A stretch of DNA of 64,000 bases from Chrysaora quinquecirrha (Eukaryota > Cnidaria > Scyphozoa > Semaeostomeae > Pelagiidae), in the NCBI GenBank assembly GCA_014526335.1, contig JACTAT010000297.1, forward strand, positions 284,128 to 348,127. The letters run 5' to 3'. Numbering within the stretch: the first letter of the stretch is position 1; the number at the start of each line of letters is the position of its first letter. Below the pieces are notes generated by a model that was not told the origin of the DNA, did not search any database, and saw nothing but the letters and a program-made list of their open reading frames with translations. A program made the translations under genes and the position numbers. This document shows, in pieces, positions 10,791-21,240 of the stretch.

Positions 10791-10943
10791 GTCCAGGCGG
10801 TGGTTGAGGCAGGTATCACCAGAGGGGACAATTAATGGGAATAGTGTTTTCTAGAGTAGTTTTTGACGTAGATTACGAATCCGAGTGTTACTAACGGGGA
10901 CGAGGCTGCTTTTTCAAGATATTGCGCAATTAAGCCTCGTTTT
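10791..10943 (+). repeat. Left terminal inverted repeat
   Basis: Begins GTCCAGGCGGTGGTTGAGGC and includes a shared TTTTTGACGTAGATTACGAA core and the TTGCGCAAT palindrome near 10922-10930. It is mirrored by 13037-13190; a diverged relative of this terminus occurs at about 32513-32615. Confidence 0.8.
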
Positions 10944-11105
10944 GAAGTGTTGTCAATTATCATTAATTATTCATAATTTTGACATCAAACTAAAAGAAAT
11001 ATAATTCCAGTAACATGAATAAGTCACATATTAAAAGTCTAAATATCAAAAAATACTAAAACGAGGCATATTGTTCACATTTTAGCCAGCCTCGTTTTCG
11101 TGTCG

Positions 11106-12716
11106 ATGCTTTTTAAGAATTGTCTCTTTCCTATTTTTGGGCTTAAATCAAATGCTGTGGAAAATAATTTACTACGAGGTGCATTTTATAAACGACTTGA
11201 TGCAGAATCTCCGGATCCAGAACTTTTCTTATGCCCTATTAAGCGAGTTCAATGGAAGAGTTTCACAAATGTGAGCAAAAAATTGAAAGTAACTGCTGGT
11301 GGAAAGTCAAAAGAGATCACTGCTCAGCGAAACATTCTTGGCCTTCTGGCAGCGAAGTCACAACAACATGACGCTGCAATCAATATGGACAAAGCACTGT
11401 CCTATCCACTTGCTTCAGTTCCATTAGCAATGGCTACTTGTGATGGCATGAGACGAAAGACAGCAAAGAGCAAATTATTTGCTGCAGCTTTGAAATCTTT
11501 GACTGAAAGTGACACGCAGCTGCCTCAAGCACATTCGTCCAGTAAAGTCTACGTTCTTGATCTTGCAGCAATCATCCGTTCCGTTGTAAGGGTGCCAAAT
11601 ACCTTCCATGATCTTGCTTTGCAAATACTAAGTGACATACCAAAACACTATGGCACAATATATATTGCATGTGAGCATCGTTCCATTAAAAACAGTGAGC
11701 GTAATATGAGAGGTGAAAGTGACAAATTTGTCATCCAGAGTGCAGAAGTTCGCATTCCAGCTGATTTCAAAAAGTTTCTCAGTAACGGTGACAACAAAGA
11801 ACGAATGTTTGAGCTGATCGAAAAAGTATGGATCGAGAATGTTGCAGAGCTTAGAGAACGTGTTGTGTATTTTGCAAGAGGAAATAAATGTGTGAAGATA
11901 TTTAGCGATGGCTCAGTTGATGTACCTGAATTAGAAACAGATCACGAAGAAGCTGATACCAAAATTGCCTACCTTATGCAAAATGCTGCAAGAAGCATGA
12001 ACAATGAACAACTGATTTGCGTTGGGAGGTCAAGCTCAGGTGACATTGACATTCCCATCATTCTTCTTGGTATGGATTTGCAGGAAAATGTTCGAATTTT
12101 CATTGACAACGGTAGCGGCAAGATCAGAAGGCTTCTAGAACTGAGTCTTTGTGATCTTACTGAGAAAAAAAGAAAAGTATTAGTTGGAATGCATGCTTTT
12201 ACAGGTAACGATTACGTTGCTAGCTTCCTTTGCAAAGGGAAACAGCTGTGCTGGATATCTGTGTACAAAGATGAAGCATTTCTAGATTTATTTGGTAACC
12301 TTGGAACGGAAATGAACTTGACAGACGACATGTACGTTGGTATTGAAAGATATGTACATAGAATTTATGGTGAAAGAAGAGCAGAGGATGTATATGATGC
12401 CAGATCGAAAATTTTCTGGAATAAACTTAAAGAAGAAAACAAAGTGATTGACATTTCCTTACTACAAACATGCAAAAGCAGTTTGAGAAAGCACGCAAAA
12501 AGAGCAAATTATGTAGCTAGAATGTGGAGAAAAGCACCAAATCCAGTAATGTCACTAGATGATCCCCAGTACCATGGCTGGTTACGTGATATGACAATAG
12601 ACTCGGTAGATGAGCCGTATCCAGAAGACGTGTCCCAGCTTCTTTTAATGGATGATGGTCGTGACAGTGACACCGAATATGATGAAAACTACAGTTCAAG
12701 CTCAGACGATGAATAA
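11106..12716 (+). CDS. PIN/FEN1-like nuclease-pattern protein of a TIR element
   Basis: An uninterrupted frame of 536 codons from the first ATG (11106); GTG at 11100 is upstream but unlikely as a eukaryotic start. It shows a pattern I associate with PIN/FEN1-like 5' nuclease folds: a first Asp in VYVLDLAAIIRSV (about residue 148), an acidic patch TDHEEADTKI (about residue 280), a Ser-Gly-Asp-x-Asp motif in SSSGDIDIPIILLG, and a final HAFTGNDYVASFLCKGK block resembling the G-x-D-Y helix-turn region of FEN1/XPG. The C-terminus is acidic and Ser-rich. Related HAFTGCD proteins are, to my knowledge, multi-copy and uncharacterised in cnidarian genomes. Lack of any stop inside an element otherwise surrounded by fossils suggests recent activity or selection. 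The function (element mobility versus cargo) is unknown. Confidence 0.75.
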   Translation: MLFKNCLFPIFGLKSNAVENNLLRGAFYKRLDAESPDPELFLCPIKRVQWKSFTNVSKKLKVTAGGKSKEITAQRNILGLLAAKSQQHDAAINMDKALSYPLASVPLAMATCDGMRRKTAKSKLFAAALKSLTESDTQLPQAHSSSKVYVLDLAAIIRSVVRVPNTFHDLALQILSDIPKHYGTIYIACEHRSIKNSERNMRGESDKFVIQSAEVRIPADFKKFLSNGDNKERMFELIEKVWIENVAELRERVVYFARGNKCVKIFSDGSVDVPELETDHEEADTKIAYLMQNAARSMNNEQLICVGRSSSGDIDIPIILLGMDLQENVRIFIDNGSGKIRRLLELSLCDLTEKKRKVLVGMHAFTGNDYVASFLCKGKQLCWISVYKDEAFLDLFGNLGTEMNLTDDMYVGIERYVHRIYGERRAEDVYDARSKIFWNKLKEENKVIDISLLQTCKSSLRKHAKRANYVARMWRKAPNPVMSLDDPQYHGWLRDMTIDSVDEPYPEDVSQLLLMDDGRDSDTEYDENYSSSSDDE

Positions 12717-13036
12717 TTCAAGCTCTAACTCTGTAAATAGGAACACTATTCTTAAGAACTCTAATATTAAGTAAAGAACGAAACAATGGATTGGTTTGAT
12801 ACTCAAAATGTTGGACAATATTGCACTACAAGGTGAGCCTATTGCTTTTCCCTTCAAAATTTTCAGAAAATCATGAAAACGAGGCTGCTGCTTGCATATG
12901 TAAGACATAATTTTATGTTAATATTGCGGTTGAAGGTCTGTTCAGTTTACAAAACTATTATTTTGAAGAAATCTAAGCCAATTCAACCGTTCTTTGAAAT
13001 GTGAACACAGTTTTTTATTCACTGAAGAAACAACAT

Positions 13037-13190
13037 GAAAACGAGGCTAAATTGCGCAATATCTCGAAAAAGCAGCCTCGTTCAAGTGAATAACACTCGG
13101 ATTCGTAATCTACGTCAAAAACTACTCTAGATAACACTATTTCTATTAATTGCCCCCTCTGGTGATACCTGCCTCAACCACCGCCTGGAC
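13037..13190 (-). repeat. Right terminal inverted repeat
   Basis: Reverse complement of the left terminus with about a dozen differences by eye, ending in CCGCCTGGAC just before TA at 13191-13192. It includes the outer GCCTCGTT copy at 13074 and the inner AAAACGAGGC copy at 13036. Confidence 0.8.
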
Positions 13191-14519
13191 TAAAAAGGCT
13201 CATCAATATTATCTCAACACAAACACAACACGATTAAATAAATTTAAACTACCTTAAAATATGTAACAATACAACAATACAGTTTCTAGAAAACCTAGCA
13301 GACCAATGACCTTACGGGTTTACGCCTAGTAAAAGGGAGGGTAACTACAAGTTAAGAGAAAATTTGTATAACTTGAAAAACCGCGACTTAAGGAACCCTA
13401 GTAACCTTGACTTAGTAACCAAGAGACCAAACAAGCTAAACTTGCTTACTTACCTATTTAGTTCATGATTTTTACGTGATATTTTTCTTAAGTTGTCAAT
13501 ATCATACTAAAAACACAACAATTCACTGATTATTTAAAGATTCTGGTCTTCGGGAGCATTTCACATTTTCTTGTTAGCTTATATCTAGCCAATTTCTTTA
13601 CATTTCTTGTCTTAAATGTACAAACATATAATTTGAAATATTTAATTTAATGATCGTAAATTATGAACATCCTTTGCTTCACATAATTGAGCAATTCTTT
13701 TTAAAACATCAAATCGTTCTATTGTGCTAAATAAAAAAAGTTAGATATGTTCTTTGTTTAATAGCAATAACTTCAACTTGCCTTCTTTACATATTTGTAC
13801 CATAACATGTAACTCGCCATTAAATTTTTAGTTTCTTTTTCAACCACCCATAACACCATGCCACACAGATTGTAAGCTAACCAGATTAATAGCCCATATA
13901 TTGCAATGAAAATTGAGATGCAACATTATTACTTTTCATCATCATCACATTATGACATTACTGTAAGAAAGAAAGAAAGAGTTCTTCTTTCAAATTATTT
14001 TATGACAGCTTGACATTGATTGATTGATTGATGGACATTGACTAACATAATAAGAAAAGTGTTTCCTTTGCCTTTAAAATATACTTAATTCAGTATCTAG
14101 GAATAAATATGAAATTATCACAAGCAGAATTGTGATATTTTTCAATGGCTTGCAATTGTATCTCTTTTCTAATTTTTTCTTTTCTCAACACTTTCTAGTG
14201 AAGACTGAGGTTTGTACTTCTTTATATTAGCTTCCATAAGTTCTATGTTCTAGTAATCATCATCATAATCATCTTTCTTTATTTCTCGATGTAAAAAGGC
14301 TAAAGTCTCTTCTTTCTTTACTTCTTCATCTACATGGAGTAGAAGAGCATCGTTGGACATATCGCTCAATTTGTAGTTAAAAAGAGGCTGAAATTAAGAA
14401 CACTTGCAACACAATATCTCCCTACCATGTGATTGTTGAGACTTTATGTGAAACTATATTTGTTAATTTTAATTTTTAGTTTAGTTTAGAGCCTGAGAGT
14501 TTTTCTTACGAGCACGTTT
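13191..14519. other. AT-rich stretch without recognised genes
   Basis: I see no supported gene. Small features: a GAAA repeat at about 13968-13980, a TTGA repeat near 14017-14031 and CATCATCATCA near 13938. No inverted-repeat structure was found by eye. Confidence 0.5.
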
Positions 14520-16250
14520 TCTCAGTAAAAGATAAAAAAAGTTTTGAAGCAACTGACTGATGAATACAAACCCTTCATAGCCATCATCACCAAATCAGAG
14601 AAGGTAGACACTTTCCATAAATTCAAACAAGCATTGAGAAACAATGAAGAAGTCGAAGTTATTCATACAGAGAGACCAAGAAAAGATTCAGGAAAGGAGC
14701 ATGATTCTGACAACTCCCATCAGTTTATGTTTAAAGTGTTGAAAATGACTTTTAAGAATGATTGTTTTCTTGTTGACTGTGGAGCCACCACCCACATTGT
14801 TAACCAAGATACAAATTTTATTTCTGAAGATCCTACATTCAAACCAGAAGACCATTATATCGACTTGGATGATGATCAAATAATGTAGCTTTGAAAAGAG
14901 GATCTGTTGCCATACAGCTGCATAGTAGTGATGGGAGAAATGTCAATATAAAATTGGAAAGCATTCTTTATATACCAACTTATCCACAGAATATTTTCTT
15001 AGTACAAGCTGCCAAAAAACATGGATATACTGTGAAGTTTTATAAGAACTGTATTGAGTTAATTTGTCAAGATGGTACAGTATTTCAAATTGAGCAGAGA
15101 GGCTGTTTATATTATCTATAAAAAACTGCTAACAAACAGCAATGAAAAGAAAGCTTAGAAACTTTGCATAAAATTCTTTGACATGGTAATGTAAAAGATG
15201 TTAGAAAGCTTGAACATGTTGTGAATGAAATGTATATTAGCAAGGCAGGCACATTTGATTGTGATGTATGTACTCCAGCTAAGCAATGCAGTGAAAAAAA
15301 ACATGAACCTTATGCTCAGGCAACCAGTCAATTTGAATTGGTACACACTGATTTGGCCGGACCGATTGAACCTAGATGACTATTTGGGCTGTTTATTTAC
15401 ATACTACTTGAAGGAGAAATGAGATGCACCCAAGGCACTTAGGATATTCCTTGCAGATATAGCTTCATAGGGCACGATAAGAATATTGAACTTTTATGAA
15501 GACGTATTTTCCCTCTGGTGATGTGAAGAGGATGAGAAGTGACAACAGTGGAGAGTGTATTTCACATGAAATCAAGGAAATTTTAATTGAACACTCAATG
15601 AAAATTGAATTATCTGCTCCATATTCACCCCACCAGAATGGAACAGCTGAAGGAAACTGGAGAACCTTATTTGAAATGGGGAGAAAACTATTGATTGAAT
15701 AAAATTTGCCCAAGTATTTGTGGGCTTATCCTGTACTAACAGCTACACACATTCGAAATTGTTGTTATGTTAAGTGAATCAACAATACTCTTTATGGTCT
15801 TATCACTGGTATGAAACCAAACATTTCAAGAATGCATATTTTTGGCACTGTGTGTTATGCTTATTTACATAATCAGAAGATGTTGGGCTCGAAAATGGGC
15901 TTACTTTTTGGATATGACAAGGACAGTCTGTCAAACCTTGTTTACCACTCAGAAGATAGATGTGTCAAGAAGCACTGAGTTGTTAAATTTACCAATAAAT
16001 TTAACATTGCAGAACCAAGTGTGGAACCAAATAACTTATTTGCAACACCAAATGCAAATCCAGAATCTATTTCTGATACACAAGATGCTGACCAACCTGT
16101 GAAAAAATGCTGAAACAGTTGCGAACCCTAAGGAAAGCTGTTACCCAACTCGTAACAGAAAACTGCCTGAATTTTTGGCGAGCATCTTATTGAAGAGCAG
16201 CTTGAATATGATTAGTGCTGCTACAGTAATGGCCCACTCACTTACCAAGA
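14520..16250 (+). pseudogene. Ty1/copia retrotransposon fragment (protease-integrase)
   Basis: Broken plus-strand frames give the copia order. A gag-like end (YKPFIAIITKSEKVDTFHKF) is followed by an aspartic protease site, FLVDCGATTHIVNQ, with Cys in place of the common Ser. Then come a pre-integrase segment with NVKDVRKLEH and CDVCTPAKQ, equivalent to the His-Cys zinc module, and integrase pieces SQFELVHTDLAGPIE (first Asp), MRSDNSGECIS (second Asp) and PYSPHQNGTAEGNWRT with the catalytic Glu. Finally there are post-integrase blocks (GMKPNISRMHIFGTVCYAYL). There are several stops and frame changes. The reverse transcriptase and LTRs are absent; the fragment ends near 16250, close to the Polinton remains. 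Established element order; this copy cannot be functional. Confidence 0.8.
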
Positions 16251-16559
16251 ATCTCATATTTCACTGTAAAATATTTACATTTTTGAAAAATCTACCTACT
16301 ATTTTCATATTTACTGTTGGTTTTTTCTACAACCCTAAAAGACCCATAGACCTCTAAAAATCCATAATAGTGGGAAACAGAGTAGCAACGTTGATTCAGC
16401 GGAAGAGTGTATACTTTTTACCTTGTGTAGCTTGCATGCAATGTCTCAAAATTAAAAAAAACGTTTCAATAATGAAATTACTCAACAACAGTATCCTGAT
16501 GTACTGAGAAATGAACAGGAAAGAGTCGCAAGAGTTGCAGAATTGAAAAAAGAATGTCA

Positions 16560-18415
16560 AGGAATGTTTCGAACTCGGTGTAACATGTAAAAAGACCTTA
16601 AAAGATGAAGATGCTCTAGATTATAGAAATTGAAAAATACCATCAAAGAAAGATTTGACAGATGCTGAAGCTGAAGAAGTTGAGAGAGCACTTGAGTTGC
16701 TGACAAGAAAAGGTGTTTATCCCTACGATTGGATGCATAGTGCAGAGAATATGAAAGAAACATCTCTACCAACGAAAGAAATATTTTACAACAAACTCGA
16801 TGATTCTGATGTCACTGATGAAGATTATGAACATGCTCAACAGGTTTGGCAATTCTTCAACTGTCAGACTTCTCAAGATATCATGATGTCTACTTGAAAA
16901 CTGATGTGTTGCTATAAGCTGATATATTCGAATCATTCAGAGCACAGAGTCTGGAATTCTACGGACTTGATCCTGCACATTATCTAACCGCTCCTTCGCT
17001 TGCCTGGGATGCGATGCTGAAGATGACTGGCGTGAAGCTGGAATTGCTATCCAAAGAAAAGAAGGACATTCTACTTATGGTGTCTCTCAATAGCAGTGAA
17101 ATGTCATGCCAAATCAACAGAAAACAACATGCTGATGTATCTGGATGCAAACAATCTCTATGGTTGGGCAATGTCACAACCAATGCCGTACGGTGGTTTC
17201 AAGCAGTTTACACAAGAAAAAAAAAGAAAAAATACATCAAGGCATTGCTGACAAGATCGAATGAAGATGTTGGTTATATTCTCGATTTGGAATATCCAGC
17301 CGAGTTACATGATCAACATGCAGATCTACCATTGGTGCCGCAAAGATTACAAGTTCAAGAAGACATGCTATCAAAACATCAAAAGAGCGCTCACGAAGAA
17401 CTTTTCAATGCAAAAGAGTTTAAGTCAACACCAAAGCTAATACCAAATCTATTCAACAAAGAAGAATACCTCATGCATGAAAGAAATTTGAAGCACTGTT
17501 TGGAATTGGGTTTGAAGCTGACAAAAGTTCATGAAATCATTGAATTCAAGCAAAGTCTATGGTTGAAAGAATACATTGATTTTAATACCCAGAAGAGAAC
17601 ACATGCAAGAAACGACTTTGAAAAAGATCTGTTCAAGTTGATGAACAATTCCGTGTTCGGAAAGACGATGGAAAATGTTCGAAATCATTGACGTTTTGAA
17701 ATCTATACTGATGGAGAAGTCTTGAGAAAATGGGTAAGAAATCCAAACTTTTACGGAGTAATTGAAATAAACGAAGACACGCTTTTCGTTGAGAAAAAGT
17801 TGAGGAAAGTTACACTCAACAAACCAATGTATATTAGTTTCAGCATATTGGATATTAGCAAAACATTGATGTATGATTTCCACTATAACTTTGCAAAGCC
17901 AAACCTTCAAAATGTTGAGCCATGCTACATGGATACTGACAGTTTCATCTACAACATACCAATGTCTAAAGATCAAGCCAATAAAGTATTGAAAGATCAT
18001 GAAGATGGATTCGATTTCAGCAATTATGATAAAGAGCATCCAAATTACTCTACAAGAAACAAGAAAGTTATCGGGAAAATGAAAGACGAGCTTGGTGGTG
18101 TGGGAATGAAAGAATTTGTTGGATTGAGATCAAAGATAGCTGTCAAATCAATGATGGAAATAGGATCAAAAGAGCAAAAGGAATCAAAATGGATGTTGTG
18201 AAGAAGCAAATGAAGCATGAAGATTATGTGAAATGTTTGATGGAAATGAGGGCAGATGCACACTTTCAAAGTAACATTGAATCACACTGTCACACCATAT
18301 ACACTACGGAAAAAAGACATTGCTGAATCCCTTGATGCTAAAAGATACATTCTTGACAATGGATTTAACACATTGCCATATGGACATAATTCGCTAGAAA
18401 GATGATGTGAAGAAG
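16560..18415 (+). pseudogene. Polinton protein-primed DNA polymerase B (C-terminal half)
   Basis: The translation contains LTRKGVYPYDWM, DEDYEHAQQVWQFFNC, the GLDPAHYLT-like block, AWDAMLKMTGVKLELL, YILDLEYPAELHD, FKQSLWLKEYIDFNTQKR with LMNNSVFGKTMENVRN (the KxxxNSxYG-type motif B), and CYMDTDSFIYNI, which holds the YxDTDS catalytic motif C. A C-terminal KRYILDNGFNTLPYGH block follows near 18335-18400. Stops and frame changes occur near 16897, 17691 and 18201. The exonuclease domain is missing. This is the established signature of Polinton/Maverick-type PolB enzymes that replicate the element using a protein primer. Confidence 0.85.
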
Positions 18416-18424
18416 AAAACATTG

Positions 18425-18530
18425 ATTGAACATTTAACTGTTTTAACGAACTATTCCAACAAACTGTTTTAACATTATTCTAAACTGTTTTAACAAACTG
18501 TTTTAACATTATTTTAAATTATATCTTTGT
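18425..18530. repeat. Short tandem repeat of AACTGTTTTAACA units
   Basis: At least four copies of an AACTGTTTTAAC-like unit with ATTATT spacers occur between the convergent PolB gene and the minus-strand capsid cluster. The position between two convergent gene ends is where terminators would lie in the element, but such a role is speculation. Confidence 0.55.
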
Positions 18531-18590
18531 TTAACATAGTTGTAAACAAATAGATCATTATACAACTTGTTCTGAAAGTTGAAATATTTA

Positions 18591-18737
18591 TTAATCAATG
18601 AGTTGATTGAAGTTGTCCACATGTGGCAGTCTCATAGGATTGAACTTGAACCATGTTATAAGCGAGCTTGAACAGAATAATAAATGAGGTAGCTTTTCAC
18701 GTTTTGCAAGTAATTTATTAATCGTTATATCATCCAT
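18591..18737 (-). CDS. Small Polinton ORF of 48 codons, unrecognised
   Basis: On the minus strand, ATG at 18737 lies only two bases beyond the stop of the capsid gene (18740-18742). It runs 48 codons (begins MDDITINKLLAKREKLPHLL) to TAA at 18591-18593. It contains a central hydrophobic stretch LLFCSSSLITWF. Close spacing downstream of the capsid stop and an uninterrupted frame inside an otherwise damaged element hint that it is a real small gene. I do not recognise the family. Confidence 0.35.
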   Translation of the reverse strand: MDDITINKLLAKREKLPHLLFCSSSLITWFKFNPMRLPHVDNFNQLID

Positions 18738-19197
18738 AATTACCAATCTCGAATGACGTTTTTATGACTATCAATTTGAATGACCCTATCACATTCACCC
18801 AAAATTACAATGTTCATCAAGCTGTCAACAGCGTTTGTAAAAATTATACTTATTCTCAGATTACCCTCTCTTTTAAGCAAGTATTGCTCATCTACACAGT
18901 TTCCTTTTGGTGTTCACATTTTTCCTCATCAAACAAAAACACATTGCTGTTTGAACTCAATCGCCATTGAAGACAAACCCCAGGCAGCAAGTATTTGCTT
19001 TGATTACAAATGTTAACATGAGGTTTTCTCAACACTTTAACCTTTTCACTATCATCAAATGGTACAGATCTTGCACTTAAACCCAGATTTTCTTATGATG
19101 ATGTGGTTGTTGGAAAGCAAACATCTTGTTTGCCAATCGTATCGCTAGCCCAGTTTGTCATTTTCAAATAGTTTTCAGGGGCGGATCCAGACTACTG

Positions 19198-19740
19198 CTA
19201 TTACCGCTTAAGCGGTAGTCAGATTATTTTCAAGAAAAAATAGAAAAATATATATTTCCAATTAAATGTTCAAAGTTTTGAGAACACTCTAACATTCATC
19301 TCGTCCTGACATATTCCTCCCACCTTTATAGATATTTTGCTTTGTGAACATGAACCGCCAGCTGGATATCACATGCACAAAGGCACACTGCACAAAGGTT
19401 TGACCCAGCTTCATTGATCCGTCCATAATCGATGTTGCTGATGACAACGATGTTTTTAGGATGGGGGGATGCGTAGGTGAGCGGTAATGAGCGGTAGTCA
19501 ACTGGTCTAGACCAATGAAATGCTCGCAAACTGCCAGTTCAACATGGGGGATGCATACTGAAACTGATGAAAACCAATCAGCAGCCAAGTTGACTACCGC
19601 TCGATTGTTATCGAAAAAAACGATAACAACCAATGGCAAGCGAGAATGACCAAACTAACATGGGGGATGCGTATCATTACCGCTCACTACCGCTCGATTT
19701 CAGCTCAATCATGGGGGATACCTACATTCAGAAACTGATC
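19198..19740. repeat. Subterminal repeat cluster of the hAT element
   Basis: The motif ATGGGGGATGCGTA or close variants occurs near 19461, 19543, 19660 and 19709. GCGGTAGTC/GCGGTAATG and the complementary ACCGCTC occur at least seven times (for example 19201, 19211, 19480, 19492, 19597, 19680, 19689). Multiple short subterminal motifs are a known hAT transposase-binding arrangement. Right-end copies are fewer, with CAGCGATAGTCAGATTTTCC near 24710. Confidence 0.5.
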
Positions 19741-19849
19741 CAGAACTTCAGAAATGCAGAAATGAAATGATTCAAACTCACATGAGTCATGTCACGTGCT
19801 CAGTTTTTCTTCTACTCTACACTTCACTTAGGCCTTGCAGTGTGACAAG

Positions 19850-20086
19850 ATGAAGCCTGCTTGGCCACTGCAAGAACTAAGTAAAGTTATTGCTATTCCC
19901 GATCTAATAGAAAAGGAGGAGAAGCTCAATATTCTGAAAGATTTATGTGAGCAGCATTTAAAAGTCAATATACATGACAAGGATAAGGAGAAGAGACCTA
20001 AAACATTGGTTGAGTGTGACTCTGGGTTGCTGCAATTTCCTGATGGCCAGAAAGTCAGAGAAAAGGGAAAGCGCCCTGTTCGGTAG
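19850..20086 (+). CDS. 78-aa ORF upstream in the hAT element, unrecognised
   Basis: Open from ATG 19850 to TAG at 20084-20086, beginning MKPAWPLQELSKVIAIPDLI and rich in Lys/Glu. An acceptor-like tract ends in GCAG at 19840 and GTAGAT overlaps the stop, so it could be a first coding exon spliced to the OTU region starting near 20665. No known domain. It lies inside the hAT element in the transposase orientation. Confidence 0.4.
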   Translation: MKPAWPLQELSKVIAIPDLIEKEEKLNILKDLCEQHLKVNIHDKDKEKRPKTLVECDSGLLQFPDGQKVREKGKRPVR

Positions 20087-20664
20087 ATTCTTAATTTTTA
20101 TTTCTAAACAAACTCTGAAAATAGAAAACTAATGCCCTGTTTGAGCTTCTCCTCCTCCTTATGCTATATTTTTACAAGCCCTGGACAGATCGTTCTGTAA
20201 ATGTACTCTTGTAAATGCCTGTACTTTTGTGTTGTTTGGCCTAGGCAGGCCACCTTGTATATAGACGTTTGGTAGATATTATGTGATGCCTAGGCCTATC
20301 TATAGTTAAGCTGCTATTCCATTCCCTCTGACCTGTTGCCCGTATATAGAATTGTGATTCTGCTTTCTCCTCTTACTCTTGCTATAATGTGCTGCTGTAT
20401 CTACACCTGAGTGGAAGAAAAAGCAAAATGATAAATGTTTGCTTCAAACTTTTTCCAATTTTATTGAACACCCTTTTGTCTTTGCATTTTACGGGAGCTT
20501 GTTCTCTGTCTGATGCACAGCAGCATAGGCTAGGGTATGACAATGACCGCACCAACAAAATCTTCTTTTTTGTTTGTTATACTATCTACTTGCATTTTTG
20601 TCATTGAATTTGAAACATTTGTGATTATGCAAAGAAATGTCATTTTCTATTTGGCCATTCTAGA

Positions 20665-21240
20665 ACAACTGGAGATGGAACTGCTTATTTAATGCTTGTT
20701 CTATTGGATTAATTGGAGATGAGTCTTTGTCAGATTGTCTTAGATGTCTAACCAGTATTGAGCTTTTGCTGTTTCCTATGTTTTATTGTTCACATCCATT
20801 GATTGAAGTTCTTTGCAAGAAAGCAAATTTTGATAATGAAAATAATGCCTTCGTAACCATGTTGTCTTATAATGCTGCTGACAGTTATGTTAAGGGTGAT
20901 CGTCTTCCTTCCATCCATGCTGAAGCTGTACATATTGCTCAAAATTTCCAATTTGCATCCCTGCTGTGCATGTTTGCCTTTTCAAGTGCAATTCAAAGGC
21001 CAATTGAATCATTCTATCCCATTAAAGATGAAATTAAAACAGATCGCTATGAAGACCTCTTTAATTGCTTGATCTTACCAAGGTTGCAGGAAAATGTGTT
21101 GTCTGAGAAAATGTATATATCTTCGTTGTTCATTAGTGCCAAATACATTCCTTGTTTCTGGTAAATTTCTGGATAAGAAGAATCATTATGTTCCTTTAAT
21201 GGATATTGAAGCTACTCACAAGTTGTCTTCTGTTGTAAAT
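20665..21240 (+). pseudogene. OTU-like cysteine protease domain upstream of the hAT transposase
   Basis: After a CTAG acceptor-like site at 20664, the bases encode T-G-D-G and, after one missing A, the C-L-F-N-A block, the OTU catalytic Asp/Cys box. The frame then gives GLIGDESLSDCLRCLTSIELLL, FYCSHPLIEVLCKKANF and a DRLPSIHAEAVHIAQNF helix followed by IQRPIESFYPI, as in OTU or vertnin-like proteins. A second frame change near 21150 leads into KKNHYVPLMD, the expected catalytic His box. All three catalytic elements are therefore recognisable, separated by two one-base lesions. OTU proteases remove ubiquitin; a role in the element is unknown. Confidence 0.6.

Larger units (their letters stand above)
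10791..13190 (+). mobile_element. 2.4-kb element with ~153-bp inverted termini and a PIN/FEN-like gene
   Basis: The left terminus 10791-10943 and the reverse complement of 13037-13190 begin identically with GTCCAGGCGGTGGTTGAGGC and stay aligned for about 153 bases with roughly a dozen differences by eye. The sequence TA flanks both ends (10789-10790 and 13191-13192), consistent with a TA target duplication. The motif GCCTCGTTTT or its complement occurs near 10899, 10934, 11058, 11089, 12876, 13036 and 13074, that is only in the two subterminal zones, as expected for transposase-binding subterminal repeats. The single gene inside (11106-12716) is not a known DDE transposase. It may be a new autonomous family or a non-autonomous carrier. 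Confidence 0.75.
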
